A DNA stretch of 64,000 bases, from assembly GCA_041879295.1 (NCBI GenBank), contig CP047152.1, forward strand, positions 2,051,501 through 2,115,500, read 5' to 3'. The position numbers and the translations under genes are program-made. This document shows, in pieces, positions 1 through 15,440 of the stretch. Numbering within the stretch: position 1 is the first letter of the stretch; every line of letters starts with the position of its first letter. The notes under the pieces were generated by a model. The model ran no database searches and had not been told where the DNA came from. It was given only the letters and a program-made list of their open reading frames with translations. The DNA comes from Pseudomonas putida (lineage in GTDB: Bacteria; Pseudomonadota; Gammaproteobacteria; Pseudomonadales; Pseudomonadaceae).

Positions 1-1225
1 GCAGGAACTGCGCCAGATAGCGGGCGCGGATCAGGGTATACACGGCCTTGTGCTTGGCCGGCAGGCGCGAAGGGTCGCTGGCGGCGGCGGTGGGGATGAT
101 GCCATGGTGAGCGCTGACTTTGGCGTCGTTCCACGCCCGCGAGCGGCGTTGCGGCTCCAGGTAGGGCTGCAGCGGCGCCAGGCTGGCATCGGCCCGTTGC
201 AGGGCAGCGAGGATGGCAGGTGCCTCGGCGTGCTGGCTTTGTGGCAAATAGCCGCAATCGCTGCGCGGGTAGGTGATCAGCTTGTGGGTTTCGTACAGTG
301 CCTGGGCAATGTCGAGGGTTTCCTGGGCGCCGAGGCCGAACTTTTTCGAGCACAGCTCCTGCAGGGTGCCAAGGTCGAAGGGCAGTGGTGCAACTTCGCG
401 CACACGCTCGGTCGCTACCTTTACCGCTCGGGCAGTGCCGGCATGGCTTATATCGGTGGCGGCCTGCTGTGCCAGGCCTTGCTTCAGGCAGCGGCCTTGG
501 TCATCGCAGGCGTCTTCGGGGGCGCGCCATTGGGCATTGAAGCGTTGGCCGGCGTGTTCCAGTTGTACATCGATGGCCCAGAACGGCACCGGCACGAAGT
601 CGGCGATGCTGCGGTCGCGGTCGACCACCAGGCGCAAGGTGGGCGTTTGCACGCGGCCTACCGGCAGCACACCCTGGTAGCCGGATTGGCGGCCCAGCAG
701 GGTGAACAGCCGGCTCATGTTCATGCCGATCAGCCAGTCGGCGCGGGAGCGGCCCAGCGCCGAGTGGTACAGGTTGAACGTCTCGTGGCCTGGCAGCAGG
801 CGTGCCAGGGCTTTGCGGATGGAGGCGTCGTCCAGCGCCGACAGCCACAGGCGCTGCACCGGACCTCGGTAGCGGCAATGCTCGACCAGCTCGCGGGCAA
901 TCATTTCGCCTTCGCGGTCGGCGTCGGTGGCAATCACCAGCTCCCGCGCTTCACCGAGCAGGCGCTTGACCGCCTTGAACTGGCTGGCGGTCTTGGGCTT
1001 TACCAGCATCTTCCATTTGTCTGGAATGATCGGCAGGTCAGCCAGGTTCCAGCGCTTGTAACGTTCGTCGTAGCTGTCGGGCGGGGCGGTTTCCAGCAGG
1101 TGGCCAATGCACCAGGTGACGCAGATATCGGTGCCTTGCCAGCAGCCGTCGCCTTTGCGGTTGGCGCCGAGCACTTTGGCGATGTCTTTTGCCTGGGAGG
1201 GTTTTTCACAGAGGAACAGGCGCAT
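1..1225 (-). CDS. topB: DNA topoisomerase III, N-terminal 408 residues (cut by window edge)
   Basis: Type IA topoisomerase that decatenates and relaxes DNA through a transient 5'-phosphotyrosine break. Reading the minus strand from ATG 1225 gives MRLFLCEKPSQAKDIAKVLG, the Toprim start, then an ATDADREGEM acidic Toprim motif, and the active-site tyrosine in LITYPRSDC at about residue 319, close to the position in E. coli TopB. The zinc or basic C-terminal part lies outside the window. A long plus-strand reading frame over the same bases is a shadow. The identification is secure; only completeness is unknown. Confidence 0.93.
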   Translation of the reverse strand, partial: MRLFLCEKPSQAKDIAKVLGANRKGDGCWQGTDICVTWCIGHLLETAPPDSYDERYKRWNLADLPIIPDKWKMLVKPKTASQFKAVKRLLGEARELVIATDADREGEMIARELVEHCRYRGPVQRLWLSALDDASIRKALARLLPGHETFNLYHSALGRSRADWLIGMNMSRLFTLLGRQSGYQGVLPVGRVQTPTLRLVVDRDRSIADFVPVPFWAIDVQLEHAGQRFNAQWRAPEDACDDQGRCLKQGLAQQAATDISHAGTARAVKVATERVREVAPLPFDLGTLQELCSKKFGLGAQETLDIAQALYETHKLITYPRSDCGYLPQSQHAEAPAILAALQRADASLAPLQPYLEPQRRSRAWNDAKVSAHHGIIPTAAASDPSRLPAKHKAVYTLIRARYLAQFL

Positions 1226-1340
1226 GGCCGGGACGCTTTATCGGGGTGGTGGGCCATAGGATGCGCAAGCGGGGGCGCGGAGGCAAGTTTTATCTGGATG
1301 GATGTACAGGTTTTTGTCAGGAGAAGTGTCTTTACCTGTG

Positions 1341-1418
1341 CCGGCCTCTTCGCGGGCAAGCCCGCTCCCACATGAATCGTATTCCCATGCAGGAGCGGGC
1401 TTGTCCGCGAAGCGGCCA
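1341..1418. repeat. Inverted pair of P. putida-type REP palindromes
   Basis: Two copies of the core GCGGGCTTGCCCGC, flanked by CTTCGC and GGGAG, lie head to head about 20 bp apart between the topB start and the end of the GNAT gene. Such paired REPs (BIME/REPIN) are mobilised in trans by RAYT transposases and often sit between genes. The same family recurs at 4584 and 6960. Confidence 0.85.
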
Positions 1419-1432
1419 GTGCAGGTTACGGA

Positions 1433-1861
1433 TCAGGCGCGTGAGTCGCGCACCATGTCCACATGCGGGATGCCAGCTTCGAGGAATTCCTCGCTGACTA
1501 CGCGAAAGCCCAGCCGCTCATAGAACGGCGTGGCGTGTACCTGGGCGCTGAGCATCTGTTGTTTCAGGTCGCGGTTCTGCGCTTCGACGATGACCGCATT
1601 GACCAACGCATCGCCAACCTTCAGGCCACGCCAGTCCTTGAGCACCGAGATGCGCCCGATGGTACCGTCGGCCAGCAGGCGCGCAGTACCGATTGGATAG
1701 TCGCCTTCCAGGGCCAGGAAGTGCAGGGCGTCCTGATCTTCCGAATCGAACTCCAGCTCTGGCGGAATGTGCTGCTCGGCGACGAACACGGCTTCACGGA
1801 TACGGCGGATGTCGGCGTTGTCTTTGTGCCAATCGGCGAGGCGAACGCTGATCTTATTCAT
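1433..1861 (-). CDS. GNAT-family N-acetyltransferase
   Basis: A 142-aa protein with the GNAT acetyl-CoA-binding pattern: beta-4 GRISVL followed by KDWRGLKVGDAL (R-x-x-G-x-G variant), then the C-terminal FYERLGF strand-helix. The substrate is unknown. I chose ATG 1861 because it overlaps the stop of the upstream cupin gene by eight bases (ATGAATAA), implying translational coupling; the longer frame to 1915 lies inside the cupin gene. It probably shares an operon with the upstream ribosomal oxygenase. Confidence 0.88.
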   Translation of the reverse strand: MNKISVRLADWHKDNADIRRIREAVFVAEQHIPPELEFDSEDQDALHFLALEGDYPIGTARLLADGTIGRISVLKDWRGLKVGDALVNAVIVEAQNRDLKQQMLSAQVHATPFYERLGFRVVSEEFLEAGIPHVDMVRDSRA

Positions 1862-3020
1862 TGGCGAATCCCAAGCTCCCTTGTTTGACCAGCTGCTGTA
1901 CCAGCATAAGGCCATCTTCGTCCTGCAGCCACTCGGCCAGGTTGTCGATGTGCAAGGCGTCGGCCGCGCATACCAGTTTCAGCAGCTCTCGCAGTTTGCC
2001 GGGCAGTGGGCAACTACGGCCGCTGGCGAACAGCAGCAGGTCATTTTCGAATTCGGACCAGGCCAGGCGTGCGCTGGGGTTGCGAATCAGGATGGCGCCC
2101 TGCTCAAGAGCGTCGATCAGTTCTTCCTCGCTCAGCTCTTCGCCAACGATCTGCTCGGGGTAGCGCGGCTCGGTCATGAACTGGCCGAACCAGGTCAGCA
2201 GCAGGTCCTTGTCGCCCATGTGCTTGTCGAGCAGCGCCTTGAGGCGGTCGAGGGCATCGTGCTGGATCTGGTGCGGGTCGCTGACCGGCTGGGCGTCGGC
2301 GTCGCTGTAGCGCTCTTCGTCGGGCAGGAACTGGCCGAGGAAGTCTGTGAAGTGGGTCAGCACTTCGGCAGCGCTCGGTGCGCGGAAGCCGACCGAGTAG
2401 GTCAGGCAGTCATCCACGGCTACGCCGTAGTGGGCCAGGCGCGGTGGCAGGTAGAGCATGTCGCCGGGCTCCAGGGTCCACTCTTCACTCTGCTCGAACT
2501 CGGCCAGGATACGCAGGTCGGCGTGCTCCAGCAGCGGGCTGTCACTGCTGCACATCTGGCCGATCTTCCAGTTGCGCTGGCCGTGGCCTTGCAGCAGGAA
2601 CACATCGTAGTTGTCGAAGTGCGGGCCGACGCTGCCACCCGGGGTGGCGAAGCTGATCATCACGTCATCGATACGCCAGCTGGGCAGGAAGCGGAAGTTT
2701 TCCAGCAGTTCGGCCACTTCCGGAACGAACTGGTCAACGGCCTGTACCAGCAGTGTCCAGTCTTTTTCCGGCAGTTCGGCGAAGGTGTCTTCGCTGAACG
2801 GGCCGCGGCGCAGCTCCCACGGGTGCGCGCCGTGTTCCAGCACGATACGTGACTCGACTTCGTCTTCCAGGGCCAGGCCGGCGAGTTCATCGGGGTCGAT
2901 CGGGCTGATGAAGTCCGGGAAGGCCTGGCGCACCAGCAGCGGCTTCTTCTGCCAGTAGTCGCGCATGAATTCGCGGGCCGAGATGCCGCCGAGCAGCTGC
3001 AGTGGAGTATCAGGATTCAT
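1854..3020 (-). CDS. JmjC-like cupin ribosomal oxygenase (RoxA/YcfD family)
   Basis: A 388-aa Fe(II)/2-oxoglutarate dioxygenase of the family that hydroxylates an arginine of ribosomal protein L16 in E. coli. Visible iron ligands are H134-x-D136 in GPHFDNYD and a distal histidine near 197 in LPPRLAHYG, inside a double-stranded beta-helix; the C-terminal winged-helix part follows. Start ATG 3020 is preferred over an upstream TTG at 3026. It lies 30 bp after the purB terminator, so it likely has its own promoter at 3021-3060 and carries the GNAT gene behind it. Confidence 0.88.
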   Translation of the reverse strand: MNPDTPLQLLGGISAREFMRDYWQKKPLLVRQAFPDFISPIDPDELAGLALEDEVESRIVLEHGAHPWELRRGPFSEDTFAELPEKDWTLLVQAVDQFVPEVAELLENFRFLPSWRIDDVMISFATPGGSVGPHFDNYDVFLLQGHGQRNWKIGQMCSSDSPLLEHADLRILAEFEQSEEWTLEPGDMLYLPPRLAHYGVAVDDCLTYSVGFRAPSAAEVLTHFTDFLGQFLPDEERYSDADAQPVSDPHQIQHDALDRLKALLDKHMGDKDLLLTWFGQFMTEPRYPEQIVGEELSEEELIDALEQGAILIRNPSARLAWSEFENDLLLFASGRSCPLPGKLRELLKLVCAADALHIDNLAEWLQDEDGLMLVQQLVKQGSLGFANE

Positions 3021-3058
3021 GTTCAACCTATTGAAAAAACGTAATTTTCGTACGGGAA

Positions 3059-3084
3059 TAAAAACGCCCGGCCAGGCCGGGCGT
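3059..3084 (-). terminator. Rho-independent terminator of purB
   Basis: Perfect GC hairpin CGCCCGGCC/GGCCGGGCG at 3065-3083, followed on the minus strand by a T-run. It sits 18 bp beyond the purB stop. Confidence 0.85.
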
Positions 3085-3101
3085 TGTACGCGACGCTCAG
3101 C

Positions 3102-4688
<1,587 letters not shown>

Positions 4689-5315
4689 TCAGCTGGGGCT
4701 GCGCATCATGTCGTACAGTTCGTTCAGCAACTTGCGCCGGCTGAACACCAGCTGCCAGCGGTGCCCGCCCAGCTGCCGCCACAGTCGCGCGGCGCGGATG
4801 CCGGCCAGGAGCAGGGCGCGGATCTTCGAGGCGTTGTTGGGCTGCTGCAGGAAGCGCATGTCGCCGTGCACCTGGATGCGCTGGCGCAAGGTGCTCAGGG
4901 TGTCCTGGTACAAAGCTCCACTGGAAGCGATGACGTTTTCGTGAACCAGGCCGAAATGCTCGGCCTGCGACTGGATTTGCGGCAGGCGGTTGCCGATGGT
5001 GTCCAGCAGGTCGCCACGCTTGTTCAGCTGGCGCTCCAGGCCCAGCATCGACAGGGCGTAGCGCAGCGGCTCACGTTGCAGGCTGTTGGGGTCGCGCTCA
5101 AGGGCGCCGATCAGCGCTCGGTAGCCGTCGCGCAGGTTCAGGTCGTCACCGCCGAACACCTCCAGGGTGTCCTTGGGGTCGCGCACCAGCAGGCTGCCCA
5201 GCATGCAGCCGATATTGGCTTCACTGGCCTGGCCGGTGCGGGCGATGCGGTCGACCAGCACGGCGGCCTGGAACACACCACCCAACGCAATCAGCTGTTC
5301 CTGCAGGTTGCTCAT
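4689..5315 (-). CDS. hflD: High-frequency lysogenisation protein HflD homologue
   Basis: A 208-aa all-helical peripheral membrane protein beginning [18 protein letters not shown]. In E. coli, HflD interacts with lambda CII and its gene lies between mnmA and purB; the same order is kept here. The ATG at 5315 overlaps the mnmA stop as ATGA, indicating translational coupling. The in-frame extension to 5366 lies within mnmA and is rejected. Confidence 0.92.
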   Translation of the reverse strand: MSNLQEQLIALGGVFQAAVLVDRIARTGQASEANIGCMLGSLLVRDPKDTLEVFGGDDLNLRDGYRALIGALERDPNSLQREPLRYALSMLGLERQLNKRGDLLDTIGNRLPQIQSQAEHFGLVHENVIASSGALYQDTLSTLRQRIQVHGDMRFLQQPNNASKIRALLLAGIRAARLWRQLGGHRWQLVFSRRKLLNELYDMMRSPS

Positions 5316-6436
5316 GCGCGCGGGCTCCACGGCTCGGCAGCCTCGATCACGCCGCCGCCCAGGCACACTTCACCATCGTAAAACACCACGGACTGGCCAG
5401 GGGTAACGGCGCGCTGAGGCTCGTCGAACACGGCGCGGTAGCCGCTGGCGGTGCGCTCCAGGGTGCATCGCTGGTCGCTCTGGCGGTAGCGCACCTTGGC
5501 AGTCAGCTGACGTGGGTTGCCGAGGTCGACCGGGTTGACCCAGAAAATCTCCGAGGCCAGCAGGGCACGGGAGAACAGCCATGGGTGCTCGTTGCCCTGG
5601 CCGACCACCAGCACGTTGCGAGCCAGGTCCTTGTGCAGCACGTACCACGGTTCGTCACTGGCATCCTTCAGGCCGCCAATGCCCAGGCCCTGACGCTGGC
5701 CGATGGTGTGGTACATGAGGCCATGGTGGCGGCCGATCACTTCACCTTCGGTGGTTTCAATATCGCCCGGCTGGGCCGGCAGGTACTGCTTGAGGAAGTC
5801 GCTGAAGCGGCGCTCGCCAATGAAGCAGATGCCGGTGGAATCTTTCTTCTTGGCCGTGGCCAGGCCGTGTTTTTCGGCAATGGCACGCACTTCGGGCTTT
5901 TCCAGTTCGCCGACCGGGAACAGGGTGCGGGCAATTTCCTGGCCGCCGACGGCGTGCAGGAAGTAGCTCTGGTCCTTGTTCGGGTCCAGCCCCTTGAGCA
6001 GTTCGGTGAGTGCGCCAGTATCGCGGCGGCGCACGTAGTGGCCGGTGGCGATCAGGTCGGCACCCAGCGACAGGGCGTAGTCGAGGAACGCCTTGAACTT
6101 GATTTCGCGGTTGCAGAGGATGTCGGGGTTGGGGGTGCGGCCAGCCTTGTATTCCTCAAGGAAGTGCTCGAACACGTTGTCCCAGTATTCGGCAGCAAAG
6201 TTGGCGGTGTGCAGCTTGATGCCGATACGGTCGCACACGGCCTGGGCGTCGGCCAGGTCTTCACGGGCGGTGCAGTATTCGGTGCCGTCGTCCTCTTCCC
6301 AGTTCTTCATGAACAGCCCTTCCACCTGGTAGCCCTGCTCGATGAGCAGAAGGGCTGAGACGGAAGAGTCCACGCCGCCGGACATGCCGACGATGACGCG
6401 GGTCTTGGCGGGGTCTTTAAGTGCTGGGCTGGTCAT
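5312..6436 (-). CDS. mnmA: tRNA-specific 2-thiouridylase
   Basis: A 374-aa cytosolic enzyme that thiolates uridine-34 of Lys, Glu and Gln tRNAs, receiving sulfur from TusE. The N-terminal PP-loop ATP site [10 protein letters not shown] and the two catalytic cysteines in [12 protein letters not shown] and [12 protein letters not shown] are present. The sulfur-relay genes tusDCBE lie in the same window at 26-27.6 kb, so both ends of the pathway are represented. Confidence 0.97.
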   Translation of the reverse strand: MTSPALKDPAKTRVIVGMSGGVDSSVSALLLIEQGYQVEGLFMKNWEEDDGTEYCTAREDLADAQAVCDRIGIKLHTANFAAEYWDNVFEHFLEEYKAGRTPNPDILCNREIKFKAFLDYALSLGADLIATGHYVRRRDTGALTELLKGLDPNKDQSYFLHAVGGQEIARTLFPVGELEKPEVRAIAEKHGLATAKKKDSTGICFIGERRFSDFLKQYLPAQPGDIETTEGEVIGRHHGLMYHTIGQRQGLGIGGLKDASDEPWYVLHKDLARNVLVVGQGNEHPWLFSRALLASEIFWVNPVDLGNPRQLTAKVRYRQSDQRCTLERTASGYRAVFDEPQRAVTPGQSVVFYDGEVCLGGGVIEAAEPWSPRA

Positions 6437-6495
6437 GGGTACCGGTGTGTATCAAGGGGGAAAAACGCCGATTCTATCAAACCCGTGGCGCCGCG

Positions 6496-6936
6496 TCAGT
6501 CGCGTAGCAGGTCGAGGCTGTGCAGCGGGCCGTTGAGATAGTCATCCAGGCAGCGTGGCACCAGCTCGCTGCGCCAGCGGGTTGGGTCGGCCAGCAGTTC
6601 GTCGCGGGTCAGCCACACGGCGCGGACGATGTCGCTGTCCAGTGCCAGGTCGGCATGATGGCACACGGGGCGGGCGGCGAAGCAGACGCGCTGGTAGGTC
6701 ACGCCGTTGCTGGGGGCGGTGTACAGGTAGATGCCGACCACACCGGTCAGCTCGACTTCCCAGGCGGTTTCTTCCAGGGTTTCGCGCAGGGCGGCCTGGG
6801 GCAGGGTCTCGTTGGGCTCGAGGTGGCCGGCAGGCTGGTTGAAGACGTGCTGGTTGGCTTTGAACTCCTCGACGAAGAGGAACTTGCCTTCGTGCTCGAC
6901 GATGGTCGCTACGGTGATGTGGGGTTGCCAGGTCAT
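6496..6936 (-). CDS. nudJ: NUDIX hydrolase, NudJ type
   Basis: A 146-aa Nudix pyrophosphohydrolase with the box GHLEPNETLPQAALRETLEE (G-x5-E-x7-R-E-x2-E-E). In E. coli the phosphatase NudJ is encoded just upstream of mnmA, as here; it acts on nucleotide and thiamin-precursor pyrophosphates. ATG 6936 (MTWQPHITVATIV) is favoured over the longer frame to 7002, which enters a REP sequence. Exact substrate is not determinable from sequence. Confidence 0.9.
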   Translation of the reverse strand: MTWQPHITVATIVEHEGKFLFVEEFKANQHVFNQPAGHLEPNETLPQAALRETLEETAWEVELTGVVGIYLYTAPSNGVTYQRVCFAARPVCHHADLALDSDIVRAVWLTRDELLADPTRWRSELVPRCLDDYLNGPLHSLDLLRD

Positions 6937-6959
6937 TTGCCATGTCCTTTCAGGTTGCC

Positions 6960-7076
6960 GGGACCGCCTTGCGGTCCTTCGCGGGCTCACCCGCTCCCAC
7001 AAGGTGCAGCGCAGGTCTCACAAACTGCACCTCTCCTGTGGGAGCGGGCTTGCCCGCGAAGGGCCGCAGAGCGGCC
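6960..7076. repeat. Inverted pair of REP palindromes upstream of nudJ
   Basis: Copies at about 6977-7001 and 7037-7062 (TGTGGGAGCGGGCTTGCCCG) are in opposite orientation, separated by GTGCAG/CTGCAC-type inverted sequence. The third REP pair in the first 7 kb. Confidence 0.82.
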
Positions 7077-7087
7077 CCATTTCCCAG

Positions 7088-7124
7088 AAAGCACAAACCC
7101 CGGTGCGTGGCCGGGGTTTGTGCT
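7088..7124 (-). terminator. Terminator of the monomeric isocitrate dehydrogenase gene
   Basis: Perfect 13-bp arms GCACAAACCCCGG (7091-7103) and CCGGGGTTTGTGC (7111-7123) lie 18 bp past the idh stop. No long T-run follows. Confidence 0.75.
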
Positions 7125-7141
7125 GTTACTTCAAGCGAACC

Positions 7142-11038
<3,897 letters not shown>

Positions 11039-11046
11039 AACAACAG

Positions 11047-11084
11047 AAAACCGGCCGCCTTCTGTAAAGAAGCGGCCGGTTGTT
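11047..11084. terminator. Terminator between convergent icd and cspD
   Basis: Arms ACCGGCCGC (11050-11058) and GCGGCCGGT (11072-11080) flank a 13-nt loop, followed by TGTTTC on the plus strand and preceded by CAGAAAA. It may serve both convergent genes. Confidence 0.75.
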
Positions 11085-11109
11085 TCGTATACCGGCACAG
11101 TGCAGGCAG

Positions 11110-11376
11110 TCAGGCTTTTGCGGTTTCGCTTTGCGGCTCGCCGATGGATCTGGCAGTCTCTGCCGCGGCGGCCGCAGCATCCTTGATTTCGATGGCGTGC
11201 AAGCCTTTCGGGCCCTGGACGATGTCGAATACCACGGCCTGGCCTGCCTTCAGGGTTTTGTATCCGTCCATTCGGATGGCGGAATAATGGGCGAACAGGT
11301 CATCGGATTTACCTTCCTCATTGATGAATCCATAGCCCTTGGCATTGTTGAACCACTTGACTTTACCGCTTGCCAT
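11110..11376 (-). CDS. cspD: Cold-shock-domain protein CspD
   Basis: An 88-aa protein with an N-terminal cold-shock domain (MASGKVKWFNNAKGYGFI, RNP-1 KGYGFI, and DLFAHYSAI as RNP-2) and an alanine-rich tail. In E. coli CspD is a stationary-phase inhibitor of replication encoded next to clpS, as here. ATG 11376 is chosen because it gives the canonical N-terminus; an upstream ATG at 11394 adds six unrelated residues. It is divergent from clpS. Confidence 0.93.
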   Translation of the reverse strand: MASGKVKWFNNAKGYGFINEEGKSDDLFAHYSAIRMDGYKTLKAGQAVVFDIVQGPKGLHAIEIKDAAAAAAETARSIGEPQSETAKA

Positions 11377-11606
11377 CCCTATGTCCCTCTGCAAAGGACT
11401 CCATCACTGGAGTATCATCCACTTCATCCGCATACGAACCTTGCGAAAAATCTGGTTGACTGCGCGGATCTTTATCGCCCACGGTGGGTTCTTATTGGTT
11501 GTAACACCGTTTTGCCGATAGTCAAGGTCACGCGGCGCCTGCGCTGGCGGTGGCCTGTGCAGTCAACCCGCAACCTTAACCTGACGCTCATGATGAAATT
11601 CTTTCC

Positions 11607-11969
11607 ATGCATGCACCTAGTGAGATTCGACTAACATTCAATCAGGATCGCCCGCAATCGAATGAGGACGACGGCTCAGGTCTTGCAGTCCAGGAAGCCA
11701 AGCCGATCCTGCAGGCGCCACCGATGTACAAGGTGGTTTTGTTCAACGATGACTACACGCCAATGGATTTCGTCGTCGAAGTGCTCGAGACGTTCTTCAG
11801 TCTGAACCGCGAGCTGGCGACCAAGATCATGCTGACCGTCCATACCGAAGGGCGGGCAGTGTGCGGATTGTTTACCCGTGACATCGCCGAAACAAAGGCT
11901 ATGCAGGTCAACCAATACGCCAGGGAAAGCCAGCATCCGCTACTCTGTGAAATCGAGAAGGACGGTTAA
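11607..11969 (+). CDS. clpS: ATP-dependent Clp protease adaptor ClpS
   Basis: A 120-aa adaptor that delivers N-end-rule substrates to ClpAP. The conserved core [20 protein letters not shown] (degron-binding region) and [17 protein letters not shown] are intact. It lies 30 bp before clpA. The N-end-rule transferases bpt and aat are encoded 3-4 kb downstream, so adaptor, unfoldase and tagging enzymes are clustered here. Confidence 0.96.
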
Positions 11970-11999
11970 TCGCCGACCACTTGGGTATGAGGTGAAGCT

Positions 12000-14270
12000 A
12001 TGTTAAACCGCGAGCTCGAAGTCACCCTCAATCTTGCCTTCAAGGAGGCCCGTTCGAAGCGTCATGAGTTCATGACCGTCGAACATCTGCTGCTGGCACT
12101 CCTTGACAATGAGGCTGCCGCGACCGTTCTGCGCGCCTGTGGCGCCAATCTCGACAAGCTCAAGCACGACCTGCAAGAGTTCATCGATTCCACCACGCCG
12201 TTGATCCCTGTGAACGACGAAGACCGTGAAACCCAGCCGACCCTGGGCTTCCAGCGCGTGCTGCAGCGTGCCGTGTTCCACGTGCAAAGCTCTGGCAAGC
12301 GCGAAGTGACCGGCGCCAACGTGCTGGTGGCGATCTTCAGCGAACAGGAAAGCCAGGCCGTGTTCCTGCTCAAGCAGCAGAGCGTGGCCCGTATCGACGT
12401 GGTCAACTACATCGCCCATGGCATCTCCAAGGTGCCAGGGCATGGTGCGCAATCTGAAAGCGACCAGGACATGCAGGACGAAGAGGGCGGTGAAACCTCC
12501 TCTTCGAGCAACCCGCTGGACGCCTACGCCAGCAACCTGAACGAGCTGGCCCGTGCCGGCCGCATCGACCCGCTGGTCGGTCGCGAGCAGGAAGTGGAGC
12601 GTGTGGCGCAAATCCTGGCCCGCCGGCGCAAGAACAACCCGCTGCTGGTGGGTGAGGCAGGCGTGGGCAAGACGGCCATCGCCGAAGGCCTGGCCAAGCG
12701 CATCGTCGATGGTCAGGTGCCCGACCTGCTGGCGCAGAGCGTGGTGTACTCCCTCGATCTGGGCGCCTTGCTGGCCGGTACCAAATACCGTGGTGACTTC
12801 GAGAAGCGCTTCAAGGCGCTGCTCGGTGAGCTGCGCAAGCGTCCGCAGGCCATCCTGTTCATCGACGAAATTCACACCATCATCGGTGCCGGTGCGGCGT
12901 CGGGCGGGGTGATGGACGCCTCCAATCTGCTCAAGCCGCTGCTGTCGTCGGGTGAAATCCGCTGCATCGGTTCGACCACGTTCCAGGAGTTTCGCGGCAT
13001 CTTCGAGAAGGATCGCGCCCTGGCGCGTCGCTTCCAGAAGGTGGATGTCAGCGAACCATCGGTCGAAGACACCGTGGGCATTCTGCGCGGCCTGAAAGGG
13101 CGTTTCGAAAGCCACCACAACATCGAGTACAGCGACGAAGCCCTGCGCGCCGCCGCCGAACTGGCCTCGCGCTACATCAATGACCGGCACATGCCTGACA
13201 AGGCCATCGATGTGATCGACGAGGCTGGCGCTTACCAGCGCCTGCAGCCGGAGGCCAATCGCGTCAAGCGCATCGATGTGCCGCAAGTGGAGGACATCGT
13301 CGCCAAGATTGCGCGTATTCCGCCGAAGCATGTCACCAGTTCCGACAAGGAATTGCTGCGTAACCTTGAGCGCGACCTGAAACTGACCGTGTTTGGCCAG
13401 GACCAGGCAATCGACTCGCTGGCCACCGCGATCAAGCTGTCCCGTGCCGGCCTCAAGTCGCCAGACAAGCCGGTGGGTTCGTTCCTGTTCGCCGGCCCTA
13501 CCGGCGTCGGCAAGACCGAAGCGGCACGGCAGCTGGCCAAGGCGCTGGGTGTGGAGTTGGTGCGTTTCGACATGTCTGAGTACATGGAGCGTCACACCGT
13601 GTCGCGTTTGATTGGTGCGCCGCCGGGTTATGTCGGTTTTGACCAGGGTGGCTTGTTGACGGAGGCGATCACCAAACAGCCGCACTGCGTATTGTTGCTC
13701 GACGAAATCGAGAAGGCCCACCCGGAAGTCTTCAATCTGCTGCTGCAGGTGATGGACCACGGGACCCTGACCGACAACAACGGGCGCAAGGCCGACTTCC
13801 GTAACGTGATCCTGATCATGACCACCAACGCCGGTGCAGAAACCGCGGCGCGGGCGTCGATCGGCTTCACCCATCAGGACCATGCGTCCGATGCCATGGA
13901 AGTGATCCGCAAAAGCTTCACGCCAGAGTTCCGCAACCGTCTGGACACCATCATCCAGTTTGGCCGCCTGAGCACGGAGACGATCAAAAGCATCGTCGAC
14001 AAGTTCCTTATCGAACTGCAGGCGCAGTTGGAAGACAAGCGTGTGCTGCTGGAAGTCAGCGATGAAGCGCGCGGTTGGCTGGCGGTGTCGGGCTATGACG
14101 TGCAGATGGGTGCGCGGCCAATGGCGCGGCTGATCCAGGACAAGATCAAGCGGCCTTTGGCCGAGGAGATCCTGTTTGGCGAGCTGGCCGAGCACGGTGG
14201 CGTGGTGCACGTCGACCTGCGCGATGGCGAACTTGTGTTCGACTTCGAGACCACGGCTGAGGTCGCGTGA
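12000..14270 (+). CDS. clpA: ATP-dependent Clp protease ATP-binding subunit ClpA
   Basis: A 756-aa Hsp100 unfoldase. Order: N domain ([20 protein letters not shown]), first AAA+ module with Walker A GEAGVGKT and Walker B LFIDEIH, second AAA+ module with Walker A GPTGVGKT and Walker [14 protein letters not shown], and the C-terminal sensor-2 region GARPMARLI. Length equals E. coli ClpA (758). No frameshift is seen. The long antisense frame is a shadow. Confidence 0.97.
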   Translation: MLNRELEVTLNLAFKEARSKRHEFMTVEHLLLALLDNEAAATVLRACGANLDKLKHDLQEFIDSTTPLIPVNDEDRETQPTLGFQRVLQRAVFHVQSSGKREVTGANVLVAIFSEQESQAVFLLKQQSVARIDVVNYIAHGISKVPGHGAQSESDQDMQDEEGGETSSSSNPLDAYASNLNELARAGRIDPLVGREQEVERVAQILARRRKNNPLLVGEAGVGKTAIAEGLAKRIVDGQVPDLLAQSVVYSLDLGALLAGTKYRGDFEKRFKALLGELRKRPQAILFIDEIHTIIGAGAASGGVMDASNLLKPLLSSGEIRCIGSTTFQEFRGIFEKDRALARRFQKVDVSEPSVEDTVGILRGLKGRFESHHNIEYSDEALRAAAELASRYINDRHMPDKAIDVIDEAGAYQRLQPEANRVKRIDVPQVEDIVAKIARIPPKHVTSSDKELLRNLERDLKLTVFGQDQAIDSLATAIKLSRAGLKSPDKPVGSFLFAGPTGVGKTEAARQLAKALGVELVRFDMSEYMERHTVSRLIGAPPGYVGFDQGGLLTEAITKQPHCVLLLDEIEKAHPEVFNLLLQVMDHGTLTDNNGRKADFRNVILIMTTNAGAETAARASIGFTHQDHASDAMEVIRKSFTPEFRNRLDTIIQFGRLSTETIKSIVDKFLIELQAQLEDKRVLLEVSDEARGWLAVSGYDVQMGARPMARLIQDKIKRPLAEEILFGELAEHGGVVHVDLRDGELVFDFETTAEVA

Positions 14271-14314
14271 TGTGCAGGGGCTGCTTGGCGGCCCCTTGCA
14301 ATTTCATAAGGCAC

Positions 14315-14346
14315 AAAAAAGCCCGGCACCTGGCCGGGCTTTTTCA
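14315..14346. terminator. Bidirectional terminator between clpA and infA
   Basis: Hairpin AGCCCGG/CCGGGCT at 14320-14340 with an A-run before and a T-run after, so it can end both convergent transcripts. Confidence 0.9.
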
Positions 14347-14356
14347 TGGCTTGAGC

Positions 14357-14575
14357 TTAGCGCGCACGGTAGGTGATGCGGCCCTTGCTCAGGTCGTACG
14401 GCGTCAGCTCGACGCGGACCTTGTCGCCAGTGAGAATACGGATGTAGTTCTTGCGCATCTTTCCGGAGATGTGCGCGGTTACGACGTGCCCGTTTTCCAA
14501 CTCCACGCGGAACATGGTGTTGGGCAGGGTGTCGACGACAGTACCTTCCATTTCGAAGCTGTCTTCTTTCGACAT
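14357..14575 (-). CDS. infA: Translation initiation factor IF-1
   Basis: A 72-aa S1/OB-fold protein, [20 protein letters not shown], which binds the ribosomal A site during initiation. Exact family length, and the usual position beside clpA. Confidence 0.98.
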
Positions 14576-14676
14576 GCAGTTGAGCCCTCGGATCCAGTGT
14601 TAGCCCGACGCATATCCGCACCGGGCAAAAAAGTGGCGTGGATTATGCCGGAAAACTGCGTGTCAAGCCAATGCTT

Positions 14677-15384
14677 TCAGTTGAGGGTGACCCAGCGCTG
14701 GTTTATCAGCAGCTCGATAGGCCGGTACTGCGTCTTGTAGTTCATCTTCTTGCAGTTCTTGATCCAGTAGCCCAGGTAAACCGCGTCCAGGTTCTGGCGC
14801 AGCGCTTCGGTGATCTGCCAGAGAATGGCGAAACGGCCAAGGCTGCGGCGCTCCTCGTCCGGCTCGTAGAAGGTGTATACCGCCGACAGGCCATTGGGCA
14901 GCAGGTCGCACACTGCCACCGCCATCAACCGGCCTTCCAGGCGAAACTCGTAAAACCAGCAGAACGGCAGGTCGCGCACCAGGAAGGTGGAAAACTGATC
15001 GCGGCTGGGCGGGTACATGTCGCCGTCGGCGTGGCGCGTTTCGATATAGCGCCGGTACAGCTCGAAATACTCTTCCCTGAACGCCGGGCGTGCTGCGGTT
15101 ACGGTCAGGTCGGCGTTACGCTTGAGAATGCGCCGCTGCTGGCGGTTGGGGATGAAGCGCGCCGCCGGGATGCGCGCCGGCACACAGGCGTTGCAGTTCT
15201 GGCAGTGCGGGCGGTACAGGTGGTCGCCACTGCGACGAAAGCCCATTTCCGACAAATCGGCGTACACATGTACGTCCATCGGCTGGCTGGGGTCGAGGAA
15301 CAGTGTGGTCGCCTGCTCTTCCGGCAGATAGCTGCAGGAGTGGGGCTGAGTGGCATAGAACTTCAACCGCGCCAACTCTGTCAT
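14677..15384 (-). CDS. bpt: Aspartate/glutamate leucyltransferase
   Basis: A 235-aa N-end-rule transferase that adds leucine to N-terminal Asp or Glu, creating ClpS degrons. The N-terminal cysteine cluster ([14 protein letters not shown]) and the ATE-like C-terminal domain ([15 protein letters not shown]) are present. Start ATG 15384 ([20 protein letters not shown]) is used; the TTG at 15390 adds only two residues. Functionally linked to aat and clpSA nearby. Confidence 0.94.
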   Translation of the reverse strand: MTELARLKFYATQPHSCSYLPEEQATTLFLDPSQPMDVHVYADLSEMGFRRSGDHLYRPHCQNCNACVPARIPAARFIPNRQQRRILKRNADLTVTAARPAFREEYFELYRRYIETRHADGDMYPPSRDQFSTFLVRDLPFCWFYEFRLEGRLMAVAVCDLLPNGLSAVYTFYEPDEERRSLGRFAILWQITEALRQNLDAVYLGYWIKNCKKMNYKTQYRPIELLINQRWVTLN

Positions 15385-15440
15385 GATCAACCCCTTCGGT
15401 GAGACTTTGTTTTAAGTGTAAGCCAGCTACGGGAACTCGC

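Noticed and set aside
12003..14210. Minus-strand open frame of 735 codons
   Set aside because: Antisense to clpA, with no recognisable protein features.
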